Origin: Kipferlia bialata
Taxonomy: Eukaryota; Fornicata
Assembly: GCA_003568945.1 (NCBI GenBank)
Contig: BDIP01000154.1
Coordinates: 3,697 to 26,196, forward strand
Length of the DNA: 22,500 nt
Reading direction: 5' to 3'
The position numbers and the translations under genes were made by a program. The number at the start of each line of letters is the position of its first letter. Within the stretch, counting starts at the first letter, position 1. Below are positions 10,287 to 19,709 of this stretch, in pieces. The notes beneath the pieces were generated by a model that was given only the letters and a program-made list of their open reading frames with translations, did no database searches and had not been told where the DNA came from.

Positions 10287-11421
10287 TTGGCGGCAAGGGC
10301 CTGGGGTGAGAAGACAATGGGTGTACTATTTGTATTAATACACAGAGTAAGAGAGAGAGAGAGAGGTTGGCGGCAAGGGCATGTGGTCAGATACAAAACA
10401 TACATAAGAGAGAGAGGGGGGGGGGGGAGAGGGGAGGGGACAGAGGGGCCTGAGAGAGGATAATATATATATATAGGAACACGTAGAGAGTAGAGAGTAG
10501 TAAACGATATTATGTAGCACCTCCATCCTCTCTGTCCTCCCGACCAGGACCAGGAACATGCGCGTGTATATATGCTACTCTCTCTCTCTGTATATGAAAC
10601 TGTATAGTACCTCCATCCTCTCTGTCCTTCTGGCCACCAGCACCAGGTGGTACATGTATGTATATATATGTATATAAATATATATATTATATACTACTAT
10701 ACATATATATATATATACCTCCATCCTCTCTGTCCTCCTGGCCACCAGCACCAGGTGGTACATGTATGTATATAAATGAATATAAATATATCTATTATAT
10801 ACTACTATACACACATATATATATACCTCCATCCTCTCTGTCCTCCTGGCCACCAGGACCAGGTGGTACAATGATACATATCTATATATATACACTATAT
10901 ACATGCACTACTATATATACTATATATATATATATACCTCCATCCTGTCTGTCCTCCTGGCCACCAGCACAAGGTGGTACAGGGGGGCCGCAAGCTTGAT
11001 GAACTCGGCACCTGGCAGTGAGACATGTATACATACAGATACACAGAGGCATAGACATATTATATATGTACTGTGATATATGCAATGGTACAGGAGGGTA
11101 GCAAGCTTGATGAATTCGGCTCCTTATAGTGAGGTACTGCTATATGATATCATGTACAGTCTCTATACATGTGTTATAGGATTGAGCGGCAGTGAGCCTA
11201 ATGCACCCGGCACATCCATATAGATTAAGAGTGAAACATACTCACTACGCCTACTAACAAGTACAGTATGCTCATATTGACATTCCATGACAAGCGATAC
11301 CAACATACTATAATACTACATCAACAATAATAGGCCACTCACCGAGTCCAGAGGAGGCTCCGGTGATCAGGCACCACTCACGGGCGTCGCCTGTCTCTGT
11401 GTACATCTTCTGGGGGGCCAT
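7504..11421 (-). CDS. Classical short-chain dehydrogenase/reductase, 13 exons
   Basis: An NAD(P)-dependent oxidoreductase of 280 residues, probably acting on a keto or hydroxy group; the substrate is unknown. Exons on the minus strand, 5' to 3': 11421-11343, 11011-10938, 10235-10163, 10058-9969, 9658-9610, 9128-9088, 8972-8903, 8812-8749, 8461-8398, 8207-8152, 7964-7872, 7689-7630 and 7533-7504 (TAA). They total 843 nt with all phases matching. The Rossmann motif TGASSGLG lies at 20-27 and NNAG at 103-106. The catalytic tetrad is Asn128 (VNV), Ser156 (NVASIA), Tyr169 and Lys173 (YFASK). CPGPV at 198-202 is the usual post-strand motif. The sequence resembles the DltE/YqjQ-like SDR group. The N-terminal MAPQKMYTETGDAREW shows no clear targeting signal, so a cytosolic location is likely. 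The C-terminus ends in a short Pro/Glu tail. It diverges from gene 4 and converges on CenH3. Confidence 0.93.
7755..8540 (-). repeat. Copied acceptor edges before dehydrogenase exons 9-12
   Basis: Each of four exons has one extra copy of its 5' edge inside the preceding intron: exon 12 at about 7757-7775, exon 11 at about 8013-8035, exon 10 at about 8281-8295 (diverged), and exon 9 at about 8513-8524. The exon 11 copy differs from the exon at four third codon positions only. Its intron also carries a long GA tract (7975-8010), which is CT on the coding strand. Confidence 0.8.
9231..9785 (-). repeat. Copied edges of dehydrogenase exons 4, 5 and 6
   Basis: The last 18 nt of exon 5 with its donor occur three times (about 9329-9350, 9430-9450 and the true 9608-9627), identical in the exon part. 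The start of exon 6 is repeated at about 9224-9243, just before a run of ten Gs. The end of exon 4 is repeated at about 9745-9782, where NNAG reads NSAG. Confidence 0.8.
10215..10390 (-). repeat. Three copies of the exon 3 acceptor edge
   Basis: The first ~19 nt of exon 3 (GCCCTTGCCGCCAACCTG) are found at the true start (10235) and again at 10282-10300 and about 10365-10380. The middle copy keeps CCCCAG. The farthest copy has lost the AG. GA tracts on the + strand (CT on the coding strand) separate them. Confidence 0.85.
10521..10980 (-). repeat. Five-copy array of the exon 2 donor edge
   Basis: The last ~40 nt of exon 2, encoding HLVLVARRTDRME plus donor, is followed in the intron by four more copies ending at 10827, 10719, 10611 and 10521. 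Spacing is about 111, 108, 108 and 90 bp. All keep a GT donor, and the peptide reads HLVLVARRTERME in three copies. The farthest copy is shorter by one whole codon. Spacers are TA-rich and related to each other. Confidence 0.9.
11099..11215 (-). repeat. Degenerate copies of the exon 2 acceptor edge
   Basis: In the first dehydrogenase intron, 11099-11124 is a diverged copy of the exon 2 start (GCCGAATTCATCAAGCTTGC in the minus sense). A weaker trace lies near 11190-11212. The rest of the intron up to 11340 shows nothing else. Confidence 0.6.
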
Positions 11422-11630
11422 CTTGTAATCACTGTCGCTAGATAGAACTGATGGTGACACTGAATGAGTGGCTGATTCTCAGGTTGATCCTTGATTTATG
11501 CTACACCCTCACTTTCAGACTCGATCTAGACTCAAAAATCAAGACTTCTTTACAATAAATCGAGCAGTTTTGGGTGTCCTTTCAAGGAGCATTATAGAGC
11601 AGAGTTGGGCTCTTGGGTGACTTCTCGCCC
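11422..11630. promoter_or_regulatory. Divergent promoter region between dehydrogenase and gene 4
   Basis: About 209 bp separate the two start codons, so both promoters must lie here or overlap. It lacks the TATATA tracts of the introns. It contains an 8-bp inverted repeat, CTTGATTT at 11490-11497 and AAATCAAG at 11536-11543, and a repeated AGACTC near 11517-11533. No defined factor site is recognised. Confidence 0.45.
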
Positions 11631-12748
11631 ATGCCAGTCCCTCTGTCGTTTGTACAGAGGCTGACCTCTATGGGACAGGCCTCTGGGATGCGGTCGAGCC
11701 GCCTCTCGACCAGCCAGACGTACCAGACCCCTCCTGCACCCCTTGCAGCCGGCACCACTGCGTCTCTGGTGCGTACACTTCTTGCAGGGCCCACATACTC
11801 CTCCCTGAGTGTCCCTGTTGGAGAATCGTCCAGCCTCCCCCGTGCTAGCCAGTCACCTGAGACTGCCACTGCAACACCTGCCCGGCAGCCCTTTCACAGG
11901 CCTGGGGAGAGGCCACAGGAGCCGGAGGAGATAGAGGCCGAGGCTAGGGGTAGCAGAAGGGTAGCGGAAGGGCAGCGTGGTGGCCGGACACCCACCCACA
12001 GCACTCCTGGGAGGGAGAGAGAGAGGGTGGTGCCCAGTCGGATAGGGTCAAACCCTCCATCCAGGGGGGGCAGGAGTGGTAGAGTCGGTAGGGGCGCCCC
12101 TGCTTCTAGAGAGGCTATAGGAACTAGGGGGAAGCAGCCTAGTGCGGAGAAGGCTGAGAAGGGCCAGGGTGAGGGTGTGGATGTGCCCAGAAAGAGGGTG
12201 CCCAGTGCAGCAGCCATAGAGGCAGCCAGCAGGTACTATATATCCATAAGACATATGTATATACTACTGCTACATACTATATGTACACATATGCCCAGTG
12301 CAGCAGCCATAGAGGCAGCCAGCAGGTACTTTATGTATAGCATGTATATATATATGTATATACTACTACTACCTAGTGTGTGTATATATACACCAGTGCA
12401 GCAGCCATAGAGGCAGCTAGTAGGTATGTGTACTGTATTGTTGTTAACACTTATGTATGTACCAATGTCGAGGATGAGTGTCTGTGTATATATAGTTCAT
12501 AGGAGGGTAGCGGTTGCACTATACAGAAATGCCCAGTGGATTTTCATTTCTATTCACATATACATCCCGCAAATATGTATGTATGACTCTCACCCCTAGG
12601 CGGTACACAGACCTGGTGATCCACGAGAGACTGTCACAGGTACACATGTTTATTACCCCTCTCTCTATTTTGTATCTCTCGAGGTGTATAGGTGGTCTTA
12701 TCTGGTATTGGATCCCACTAAGTGACTCTGTCAGAATGGTCAATACTC

Positions 12749-12779
<31 letters not shown>

Positions 12780-15396
12780 CTATGTTCCCCCCTAACCACT
12801 AGATCCACCTGGGCTATGGCGCCTCTGTCAGAATGGTGGGCCAGGACTCACTCACATCGGAACCAGCCCTGATCCTGACTAGGTAATGACATATATACCA
12901 ATGTATAGCCGTATAATATTTGTGTGTGTAAGTGGATATCCTCATCCCTAGGCCACCTGGTGGATGGAGGGAGAGGGACAGACATATACTTCTATGTACT
13001 ACTAGTGTATACTAGTGTATACTATTATATACTAATGTATACTAATGTATACTATCTCTCATACCTAGGCCACTCGGCGGATGGAGGGTATATATGATAT
13101 ACATCTGTAGTATATTCATTCAATGTATGTATATATATAGCTATCCTCATTATCAGGCCACCTGGCGGATGGAGGGAGAGGGACAGACATATACTTCTAT
13201 GTACTACTAATGTATACTAATGTATACTCTCTCTCATCCCTAGGCCACCTGGTGGATGGAAGGTATATATGATATATATCTGTAGTATTCATTCAATGTA
13301 TGTATATATATAGCTCTCCTCATCCCTAGGCCACCTGGCGGATGGAGGGAGAGAGACAGACATGTACTTCTATGTACTACTTTTGTATACTATTGTGTAA
13401 TAATGTATACTGCTTCTGTCTTATCCCTAGGCCACCCGGTGGATGGCGGCAGAGAGACATATACTTCTATGTACTACTATTGTATACTAATATTGTATAC
13501 TAATATATAGCTCTCCTCACTACAGGCCACCTGGTGGATGGCGGGAGAGAGACAGGCAGAGGGAGAGAGAGGGTGGTGTGGGCAGGGTGAGGCAGAGTGT
13601 GGAGAGGGACATTAGAGGGCTGCTGGCTGGGCTGGTGTCCTCACCTGCCGATATATCCTTAGGTACATAGATGTAGCGATGGTTACGTTTAAATATTTAA
13701 GTACCAATTATATATATGTATACCAATTGTGTCTAACATTAGGTCTCTCTGTGCTTGTCAAGATGGTGCCTCGTGAGATACCAGAGGAGAGGGGGAGGAG
13801 GGGGGAGGGGAGGGAGAGAGAGAGAGAGATGCGTGTGACCAAGGCAGACATGGCAGAGGCAGTGGCCGCAGAGATTGCTCTTGGGGCACCTCTACCAAGG
13901 TATCCATCTCTATCTCTCTCTCTCAATATATATACTCCTTGTATCTAATAATTCCATTGTGTAAGCCCAGCTCCCGTCCTCAGATCAGGACGACCACTTC
14001 ATATATCTCCCTCTTATATATTTATACATATATATTTGTATATTATACCCACTGACCCCTAGGTGCAAGCCCAGTTCTCGTCCTCAGATCAGCACGACCG
14101 CTTCACCTCTCTCTCTCTATATATATATATATATGTATACTGCTGCAGTTTCTAATTCCAAGGTGCAAGCCCAGCTCTCGTCCTCAGATCAGCACGACCA
14201 AGCCGAAGAGGGTCAGGGAGAGGGAGAGACAGATAGAGGAGAGGAGGCAGAGAGAGAGGGAGGAGGCGGAGCGGAACAGACACACTCAGTCCATGAAGGT
14301 ATGCATGCAAGTACTTTATATTCTTGGAATACTATTCTCCCAATGCCTAGTGACTCAAGTCATTTCCTATAACACTACTATTGTATTTTCTTCTTTGTAT
14401 ACAAGTACCATACTAAGTGTATTAGTGTATGTACTTATACCAGGTCAAGAGTGTGTCCTCCAGACTGTTGAGGGAGACTGTGTCCACAAAGGCTAAGAGG
14501 GGGAGTGACAGGTATATATATACATGTATATATGTCAGCATTAACACCCATAATACCAGGGAGTATGGCCCTGACCATGGCACCCTGGACCACATCTCTC
14601 TCTCTCTCTCTCTCTCTACACCCTTATTCCCAGGGAGTATGGCCCTGACCATGGCACCCTGGACCACATTACACTCAACGACACAGCCCAGATACACAGG
14701 ACAGGGGCAGATGAGTTGACTGAGAAGCAGAAGGTACGGGTAGTATTTCATTTTGTTATATATATATATATATATATATGCCCAAATACACAGGACAGGG
14801 GCAGATGAACTGACTGAGAAGCAGAAGGTATCAAATATTATGTATATAGTAGTTGTATTATAATTGTAGTCCGACCCTCCCCCCTTACCTCTCAGGAGCG
14901 TCTCCAACAGAAGCGTCTTCGTCAGCAGCTGGTGATTGATAGGGAGAAGGCGGAGGGACCGGAGGTAGGGTGTATATGTGTGTACTCTCTCTATATATGT
15001 CTATCTATATAGCTTCTGGTTAGTTCTCCATACTTACTCTAGATGACTGTGTACACTGGCGAGGAGGCAGACACACCCTATCACAGTATATATGTATTAT
15101 ACCATATATGTGTTCGTTATGCTCTTGTTCCCCTCACTCCAGATGACTGTCTACACAGGTGAGGAGGCTGACACAGCACACAAGGAGAAGAGGGAGAGGG
15201 AGAGAGAGAGAGAGAGAGAGAGTCCCAAGGCAAAGTGGACCAAGGAGAGAATGGCAACCCTGTCTAGAGTCAGAGAGCTACCTGTTCAGAAGGAGCCATT
15301 AGGTACATCACTCTCTCTTTCATACACATTTTGTTTTCTCTCTCTCTCTCCGTGTACACCCTTAATACCCAGGCGATGACTACACCTTCAGACCGA

Positions 15397-15439
<43 letters not shown>

Positions 15440-18400
15440 CACCCTTAATACCCAGGCGATGACTACACCTTCAGGCCCAACCTGTCCCTGACCAGCAACA
15501 CCACTAACAGGCTGCTGCACACTAGATGTGAGTGTATTCCCCCACATCTTCAGACTATTCACACTCACACACACATATGTATTTGTAGTTCTTGTGTTTG
15601 TCTTACCCCCAGCTGGCAGTGTTGAGCCTGGCCGTTACACTAATTCTCATTAGTGCATATATTAATTTATATATATTGTATATATTAATGTCACCTTATC
15701 CTCAGCTGGCAGTTAATCATTGAATATATATTATATTATATAGTACTTATACTAATACTCTCTTACCCCCAGCTGGCAGTGTTGAGCCTGGCCGTTCCCC
15801 CCGTCTCTCAGACACCCATGGGAGTGTGGACAGCAGTGTGCAGAGACTGCTGAGACCTAGGTGTGTATATATAGAGAGTGTATAACTATTCATGTATTTA
15901 GGTGTCTGACACCCATGGGAGTGGGGACAGCAGTGTGGCTAGGTTATTGAGACCTAGGTTTGTACACATACTATGTATGTGTTCATTTGTTGAGAGTACA
16001 TTGTTATATGTACTGAATATTCCCATCTCTATATATACGATATACTATCATACTATTACATCCTCATACTAGGTCCTCCTCTGTGAGCAGGGCCCTGGAG
16101 CGGGCAACGGAGAGTCCCACGGTTAAGAACAGGTATTATTTTACCTAGAGTTCCTTTGTGTCTATACCGTGGGAATTGTACTCTCTCTCTGTTTGTGTAT
16201 TCCACTGATTATGTCCCTCTTACCCCCAGGCGTATGGAGGCCATTCTGTGTCAGGCCAGGCAGAGGGAGGACAGGTTAGTGTTTGGGAAAATATATGTAC
16301 AGTCATTATGAGAGTATTGTATATATATAGATGTTGATACTTATGCTGATATTGTGTCAGGCCAGGCAGAGGGAGGACAGGTGTGTGAAGTGTATACTGT
16401 GAACAACATGGGAGAATGTGATTGTGACATCTATTCTGTCTCTTGGTATATATTTAGGATATTTGATATATACCTGTATCTCATTACAGGGTGGACACCG
16501 CCAACAGGGAGAGAACATGTTCATATATTAGTGTTTGTGTAATGACTGTGCATACATACACCTGAACCTAATCACAGAGTGGACACCGCCAACCGAGAGA
16601 GGGAGAGAGAGAGGGAGAGAGAGATCCAGCGGTCTCTGGAGGGCAAGACTGTAGAGGCCGAGAACCCTGCAGCCCCTGCAGTCAGCACTCTCTCAGGTTA
16701 TTAGAATACATGTTAATATATGTAAATATATCTATATTATATATTGGCATATGCTTCGTGTCCCTCTTACGTCAGGTGCCCAGGTCAAGCGCCACTCCCA
16801 GCGCCTGACCCTGTCACCAGCCAAGGCAAGGCAGACGCCTGAGGAGGAGGAGGTGTGTTAACTATATATATACCATATTTATAGTGTGAGAGAGTGTGTG
16901 TCAAGTATACAATATATTTGCCGTGTCACCAGCCAAGGCAAGGCAGACGCCGGAGGAAGAAGAGGTATACACACTTACGTATATATACTATCTAATCTCT
17001 AGTACTTGTACTTACCCCAGGACGGTGCGTGGCAGAAGGAGAAGGGAGTCCATTTGATCCATACTATATATATATTGGTATATATACTATTATATCCGTC
17101 TAACCCTCCCAGGACGGTGCGTGGCAGAAGGAGAAGAAGGATTTGCAGAGTGCGGTGTGGAGCCTGGCCAGCCTAGGTACAAACAGTGTATTATACTATA
17201 TATATATATATATATTTATATATTCATTGAGTACCATGATTGATGTTTAGTATATCATACTCCCTCACCCCCAGGCCGTGGCCAGCCCTCCGATGTCCTT
17301 GAGAGACTGGCCAAGGCAAAGCTGGCAAGGACACACGGTATGTACACACTGTACTATCATTAATGTATATATATACATATATATGTATATGAGTGTGTAT
17401 GTATATATATATGTCCTTGAGAGACTGGCCAAGGCAAAGCTGGCCAGGACACACGGTAAGTGATAAGTGTATGATATGGATTGCAGATACTACTTCAACT
17501 CCATATATATTCATTCAGAGTGAATATGTGGATCTATCTGTATTATATATGTGTCCTTACCCCAGGTGACCCCTCCAACATCACCACTGCCAAGACCCAT
17601 GCCAAGCCCAACACTAGCTACAGGTACATTCATGGACATACATATATACACATACACGTATATATCTAGCTACAGGTATATTCATGGACATATATAAGTG
17701 TGTATGTAATGGTATATATTGTAACTATTGATGGCCATCACTTGCTACAGGTAGGGTGTATATATGTGGAGATATATATATATATATATATATTGAATAT
17801 ACGTTGTTGTTTTCAATGCTCACCCTTAGCACCCGCTCCCCCATTCTCATGAGGCTGCACGGTGCAATGAGTCCAACCACGAAGCAGAGGTATAGAGTAT
17901 AGAGTAATGATACTATATACTATATATAATACATATACAGGTACATGATGTGTCGGTCCATCTAATCCTAGCTCCATGCTCCAGTTCAGTGATGCCGACC
18001 TGTCTCTCAGAGAGGGGTCATGCACACCCACGCTAGGTATAGTGTATATAGTATATATAGTATATATATAGTATTAATAGTATATAGTGATGCCGACCTG
18101 TCTGTCAGAGAGGGGTCTTGCACACCCACGCTAGGTATGGCGTGTATATAGTGTGTATATGACGATTATATATATTTGGATGCTGGACACTCTCTCGATA
18201 TTTCCGTCGCGTTTTGGGTGTGGTGGGGGTTGGACTTTGAATGATTGTTCATATTATTTCTCACCCTCAGAGAGAGACTCTCTTCCTGCCTTTAGTGACC
18301 GTGGAGATGGGTATGAGGATGAGGATGAGGATGAGAGGGAGAGAGCTGTCCGTAGAGCTGCTGTCAGCAGACTCAAGGTATCAATTCTCTCTCTCTCTCT

Positions 18401-19683
18401 CTCTATAGTCATATACGTGTATATATATTTTCGTGTGTGTTAAGTGTGTACTAACGTCAGGAGAGATACACCCTCAGTGATGACAGCGCCCCAGCTGAGA
18501 GTGAGAGAGAGACTGAGGGAGAGAGAGAGGCAGAGGGAGATAGGGATATGGTAGTGTCAGACCTCGGTCCATCTCTCATCGAGAGAGAGAGAGAGGGTTA
18601 CGCTACACACCACAAGAAGAAGGAGACAACTTACTCCTCTCTCCATGAGATATCCATGACCAACTTCCTAGAGTCCAGTGTGGATGAGGAGGAACTAGAG
18701 AGGGAGAGGGAGAGAGAGAGGGAGAGTCAGGTTAAGGGGGGTAGGAGAGTGGTGTCTAGAGGGTCTAGAGGGACTACTAAAGGGTCCAGAGTGAGAGAGG
18801 AGCAGGAGACTGAGTCTGATCCATTCCTGCAGTTCAGCAGGCCCAGGTACATACCTCACACACACACTCTCTCTCTCATTATATATGTATATGTATATTT
18901 ATATGTATATCTCACCTCTCAGACAGATGTCCACTGCCCCCTCCCCTGCTGCTGCCATGAGGATGACAGGGCACAGGTAGGGATGGAGATGTTCCATAAT
19001 CATGTGCTCTCTCCGTGTCTACTTCCCCTCATATATGTATGTATATATATTATTTTATTATTCTTCCCCTCACCCCAGGGCCCAGGCCAAGCCAGAGCGT
19101 AAGTCCCGCAAGCAGCCGTCTAGGTTAGTCTAGATTTATAGACACACTCAAGTGTATATGTATATGAATATATATAAATATTGATGTTTATGCCTCACCC
19201 CAGGTCCACCTTTGGTGCCTCCAGTCCCGAGGTGTCCACAGCAGAGGAGGCAAAGGTACTATTATATAAATATATACATATAACATTCTTTTATACATTG
19301 TACAGTATACATATATACACTTGTCGAGGTGTCCACAGAGGAGGCAAAGGTATGTATATACCATTGTACTGTTATACAGAAAGTGTAGTACCTCACCCTA
19401 TGTATATTTTACTATTGCATATTTTATGCCTATACCTTTGTGTTTTCTAACCCCCCAGTCTCAGACCGAGAAGGAGAGGGAGAGAGATACTATCATGTTT
19501 GTATATGTATGTATATGTATTGTTAATGTATGTATAATTATAGTATATGTTCTAACCCCCCAGTCTCAGTCCAAGAAGGAGAGGGAGAGAGAGAGAGACA
19601 GGCAGAGGGGGGAGAGCCTTGGAATCGATGTACTCAGAAACCAGTCCCACCCTAAGGGAACCTGCGCCTCACCCAGGCTTTAA
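11631..19683 (+). CDS. Orphan Arg/Glu-rich protein of 1,027 residues, 27 exons
   Basis: No family recognised. Exons: 11631-12232, 12600-12639, 12803-12882, 13526-13662, 13743-13899, 14163-14298, 14444-14511, 14634-14733, 14896-14964, 15143-15302, 15456-15527, 15773-15860, 16073-16132, 16230-16274, 16578-16696, 16776-16852, 17113-17176, 17275-17337, 17566-17623, 17830-17889, 17972-18036, 18271-18377, 18461-18846, 18923-18976, 19079-19123, 19204-19255 and 19564-19683 (TAA). They total 3,084 nt and every phase matches. Residues 1-200 are Ser/Pro/Arg-rich and look disordered. Exons 4-10 and 15 contain likely helical segments with RE repeats (e.g. ERLQQKRLRQQL). Exon 11 encodes DDYTFRPNLSLTSN. Exons 22-23 are acidic. 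There is no signal peptide or membrane segment. A filament, scaffold or cytoskeleton role would fit but is a guess. An in-frame TTG upstream at 11613 is not needed. Confidence 0.88.
12194..12423 (+). repeat. Three copies of the gene 4 exon 1 donor edge
   Basis: The exon end encoding PSAAAIEAASR plus gt occurs at the true position (to 12232), at 12294-12325, and at about 12393-12423. The second copy is identical in the exon part. The third differs only by GCC/GCT and AGC/AGT, both synonymous. Confidence 0.88.
12723..12740 (+). repeat. Short copy of part of exon 3 of gene 4
   Basis: CTCTGTCAGAATGGT in the intron matches the interior of exon 12803-12882. It is followed by a (CT)n tract leading to the acceptor. 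No AG directly bounds this copy, so it is a partial or decayed echo. Confidence 0.6.
12952..13545 (+). repeat. Seven-copy array of the exon 4 acceptor edge
   Basis: AG followed by GCCACCTGGTGGATGG (or a near match) begins at 12952, 13069, 13157, 13244, 13330, 13431 and 13526. Spacing is 117, 88, 87, 86, 101 and 95 bp. Copies 1, 3 and 5 (and roughly 6) continue into one spacer type containing CATATACTTCTATGTACTAC. Copies 2 and 4 continue into another type (TATATATGATATA..., then CAATGTATGT). The first part is therefore an alternating dimer of about 170-205 bp. Only copy 7 opens into the full exon 4. Confidence 0.93.
13960..14200 (+). repeat. Three copies of the exon 6 acceptor edge of gene 4
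   Basis: The exon start encoding CKPSSRPQIST lies at the true position (14163) and in two intron copies at about 13967-14003 and 14063-14103. The nearer copy differs by one synonymous change (AGC/AGT). The farther one carries a small deletion and two substitutions and has no clean AG. Confidence 0.85.
14557..14829 (+). repeat. Copies of both edges of exon 8 of gene 4
   Basis: Acceptor edge: GGAGTATGGCCCTGACC and following bases, 36 nt identical, at about 14557-14592 and again at the true start. They are separated by a CT tract. Donor edge: the segment encoding QIHRTGADELTEKQK recurs at about 14782-14828 with three differences, all synonymous, and its own gtatca. Confidence 0.9.
15044..15480 (+). 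repeat. Copies of exon 10 and exon 11 acceptor edges
   Basis: Exon 10 edge (MTVYTGEEADT) occurs at about 15043-15075 and at 15143. It shows four differences in eleven codons, all at third positions and synonymous. Exon 11 edge (DDYTFRPNL) occurs at about 15373-15401 and at 15456, with three differences, all synonymous. The first copy runs straight into a CT tract at about 15400-15436. Confidence 0.9.
15612..15960 (+). repeat. Copies of both edges of exon 12 of gene 4
   Basis: The acceptor edge CTGGCAGTGTTGAGCCTGGC is at about 15613, in shortened form at about 15705, and at the true start 15773. A copy of the last ~55 nt of the exon (SDTHGS...LLRP plus gt) lies at about 15904-15958. It has four synonymous and two replacement codon differences. 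Confidence 0.88.
16352..17061 (+). repeat. Copies of edges of exons 14, 15, 16 and 17
   Basis: Exon 14 donor edge (CQARQREDR) is repeated at about 16354-16380, identical. Exon 15 acceptor edge (VDTANRER) is at about 16496-16520; it differs by AGG/CGA, a double change that still encodes Arg. Exon 16 donor edge (SPAKARQTPEEEE) is at about 16925-16963 with synonymous changes. Exon 17 acceptor edge (DGAWQKEK) is at about 17022-17045, identical. Confidence 0.88.
17409..18135 (+). repeat. Copies of donor edges of exons 18, 19 and 21
   Basis: Exon 18 edge (DVLERLAKAKLARTH) recurs at about 17411-17457 with one synonymous change and gtaagt. A short piece of the exon 19 edge (AGCTACAG plus gt) recurs near 17669 and 17745. 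Exon 21 edge (SDADLSLREGSCTPTL) recurs at about 18087-18134 with one synonymous and one replacement change. Confidence 0.85.
19324..19490 (+). repeat. Copies of exon 26 donor and exon 27 acceptor edges
   Basis: Exon 26 end (EVSTAEEAK) recurs at about 19325-19349, lacking exactly one codon (GCA) and followed by gtatgt. Exon 27 start (SQSKKERERE) has a copy at about 19459-19485 reading SQTEKERERD, preceded by CCCCCCAG. Confidence 0.85.
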
Positions 19684-19698
19684 GGGATCGAGGTCCTG

Positions 19699-19709
19699 GG
19701 TTCGATTCC
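19699..19709 (+). other. tRNA B-box-like sequence, possible tRNA relic
   Basis: GGTTCGATTCC is a perfect match to the tRNA T-arm/B-box consensus GGTTCGANTCC. Flanking bases allow a four-base-pair T stem (TGGG and CCCA). The following AAGAGAC would need GTCTCTT as 5' acceptor strand, which I do not find upstream, and there is no convincing A-box. It lies 15 bp after the stop of gene 4. It is a 3'-half relic, a tRNA-derived fragment, or chance. Confidence 0.3.

Noticed and set aside
10575-10999. Minus-strand ORFs repeating HLVLVARRTERMEV as a repeat protein
   Set aside because: The frames run through TATATA intron sequence and only the 40-bp echoes are exon-like. The dehydrogenase needs one copy, the one in exon 2.
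12952-13545. CRISPR-like array
   Set aside because: The repeat is the start of an exon, the spacers are TA-rich and related to each other, and the genome is eukaryotic with spliceosomal introns.
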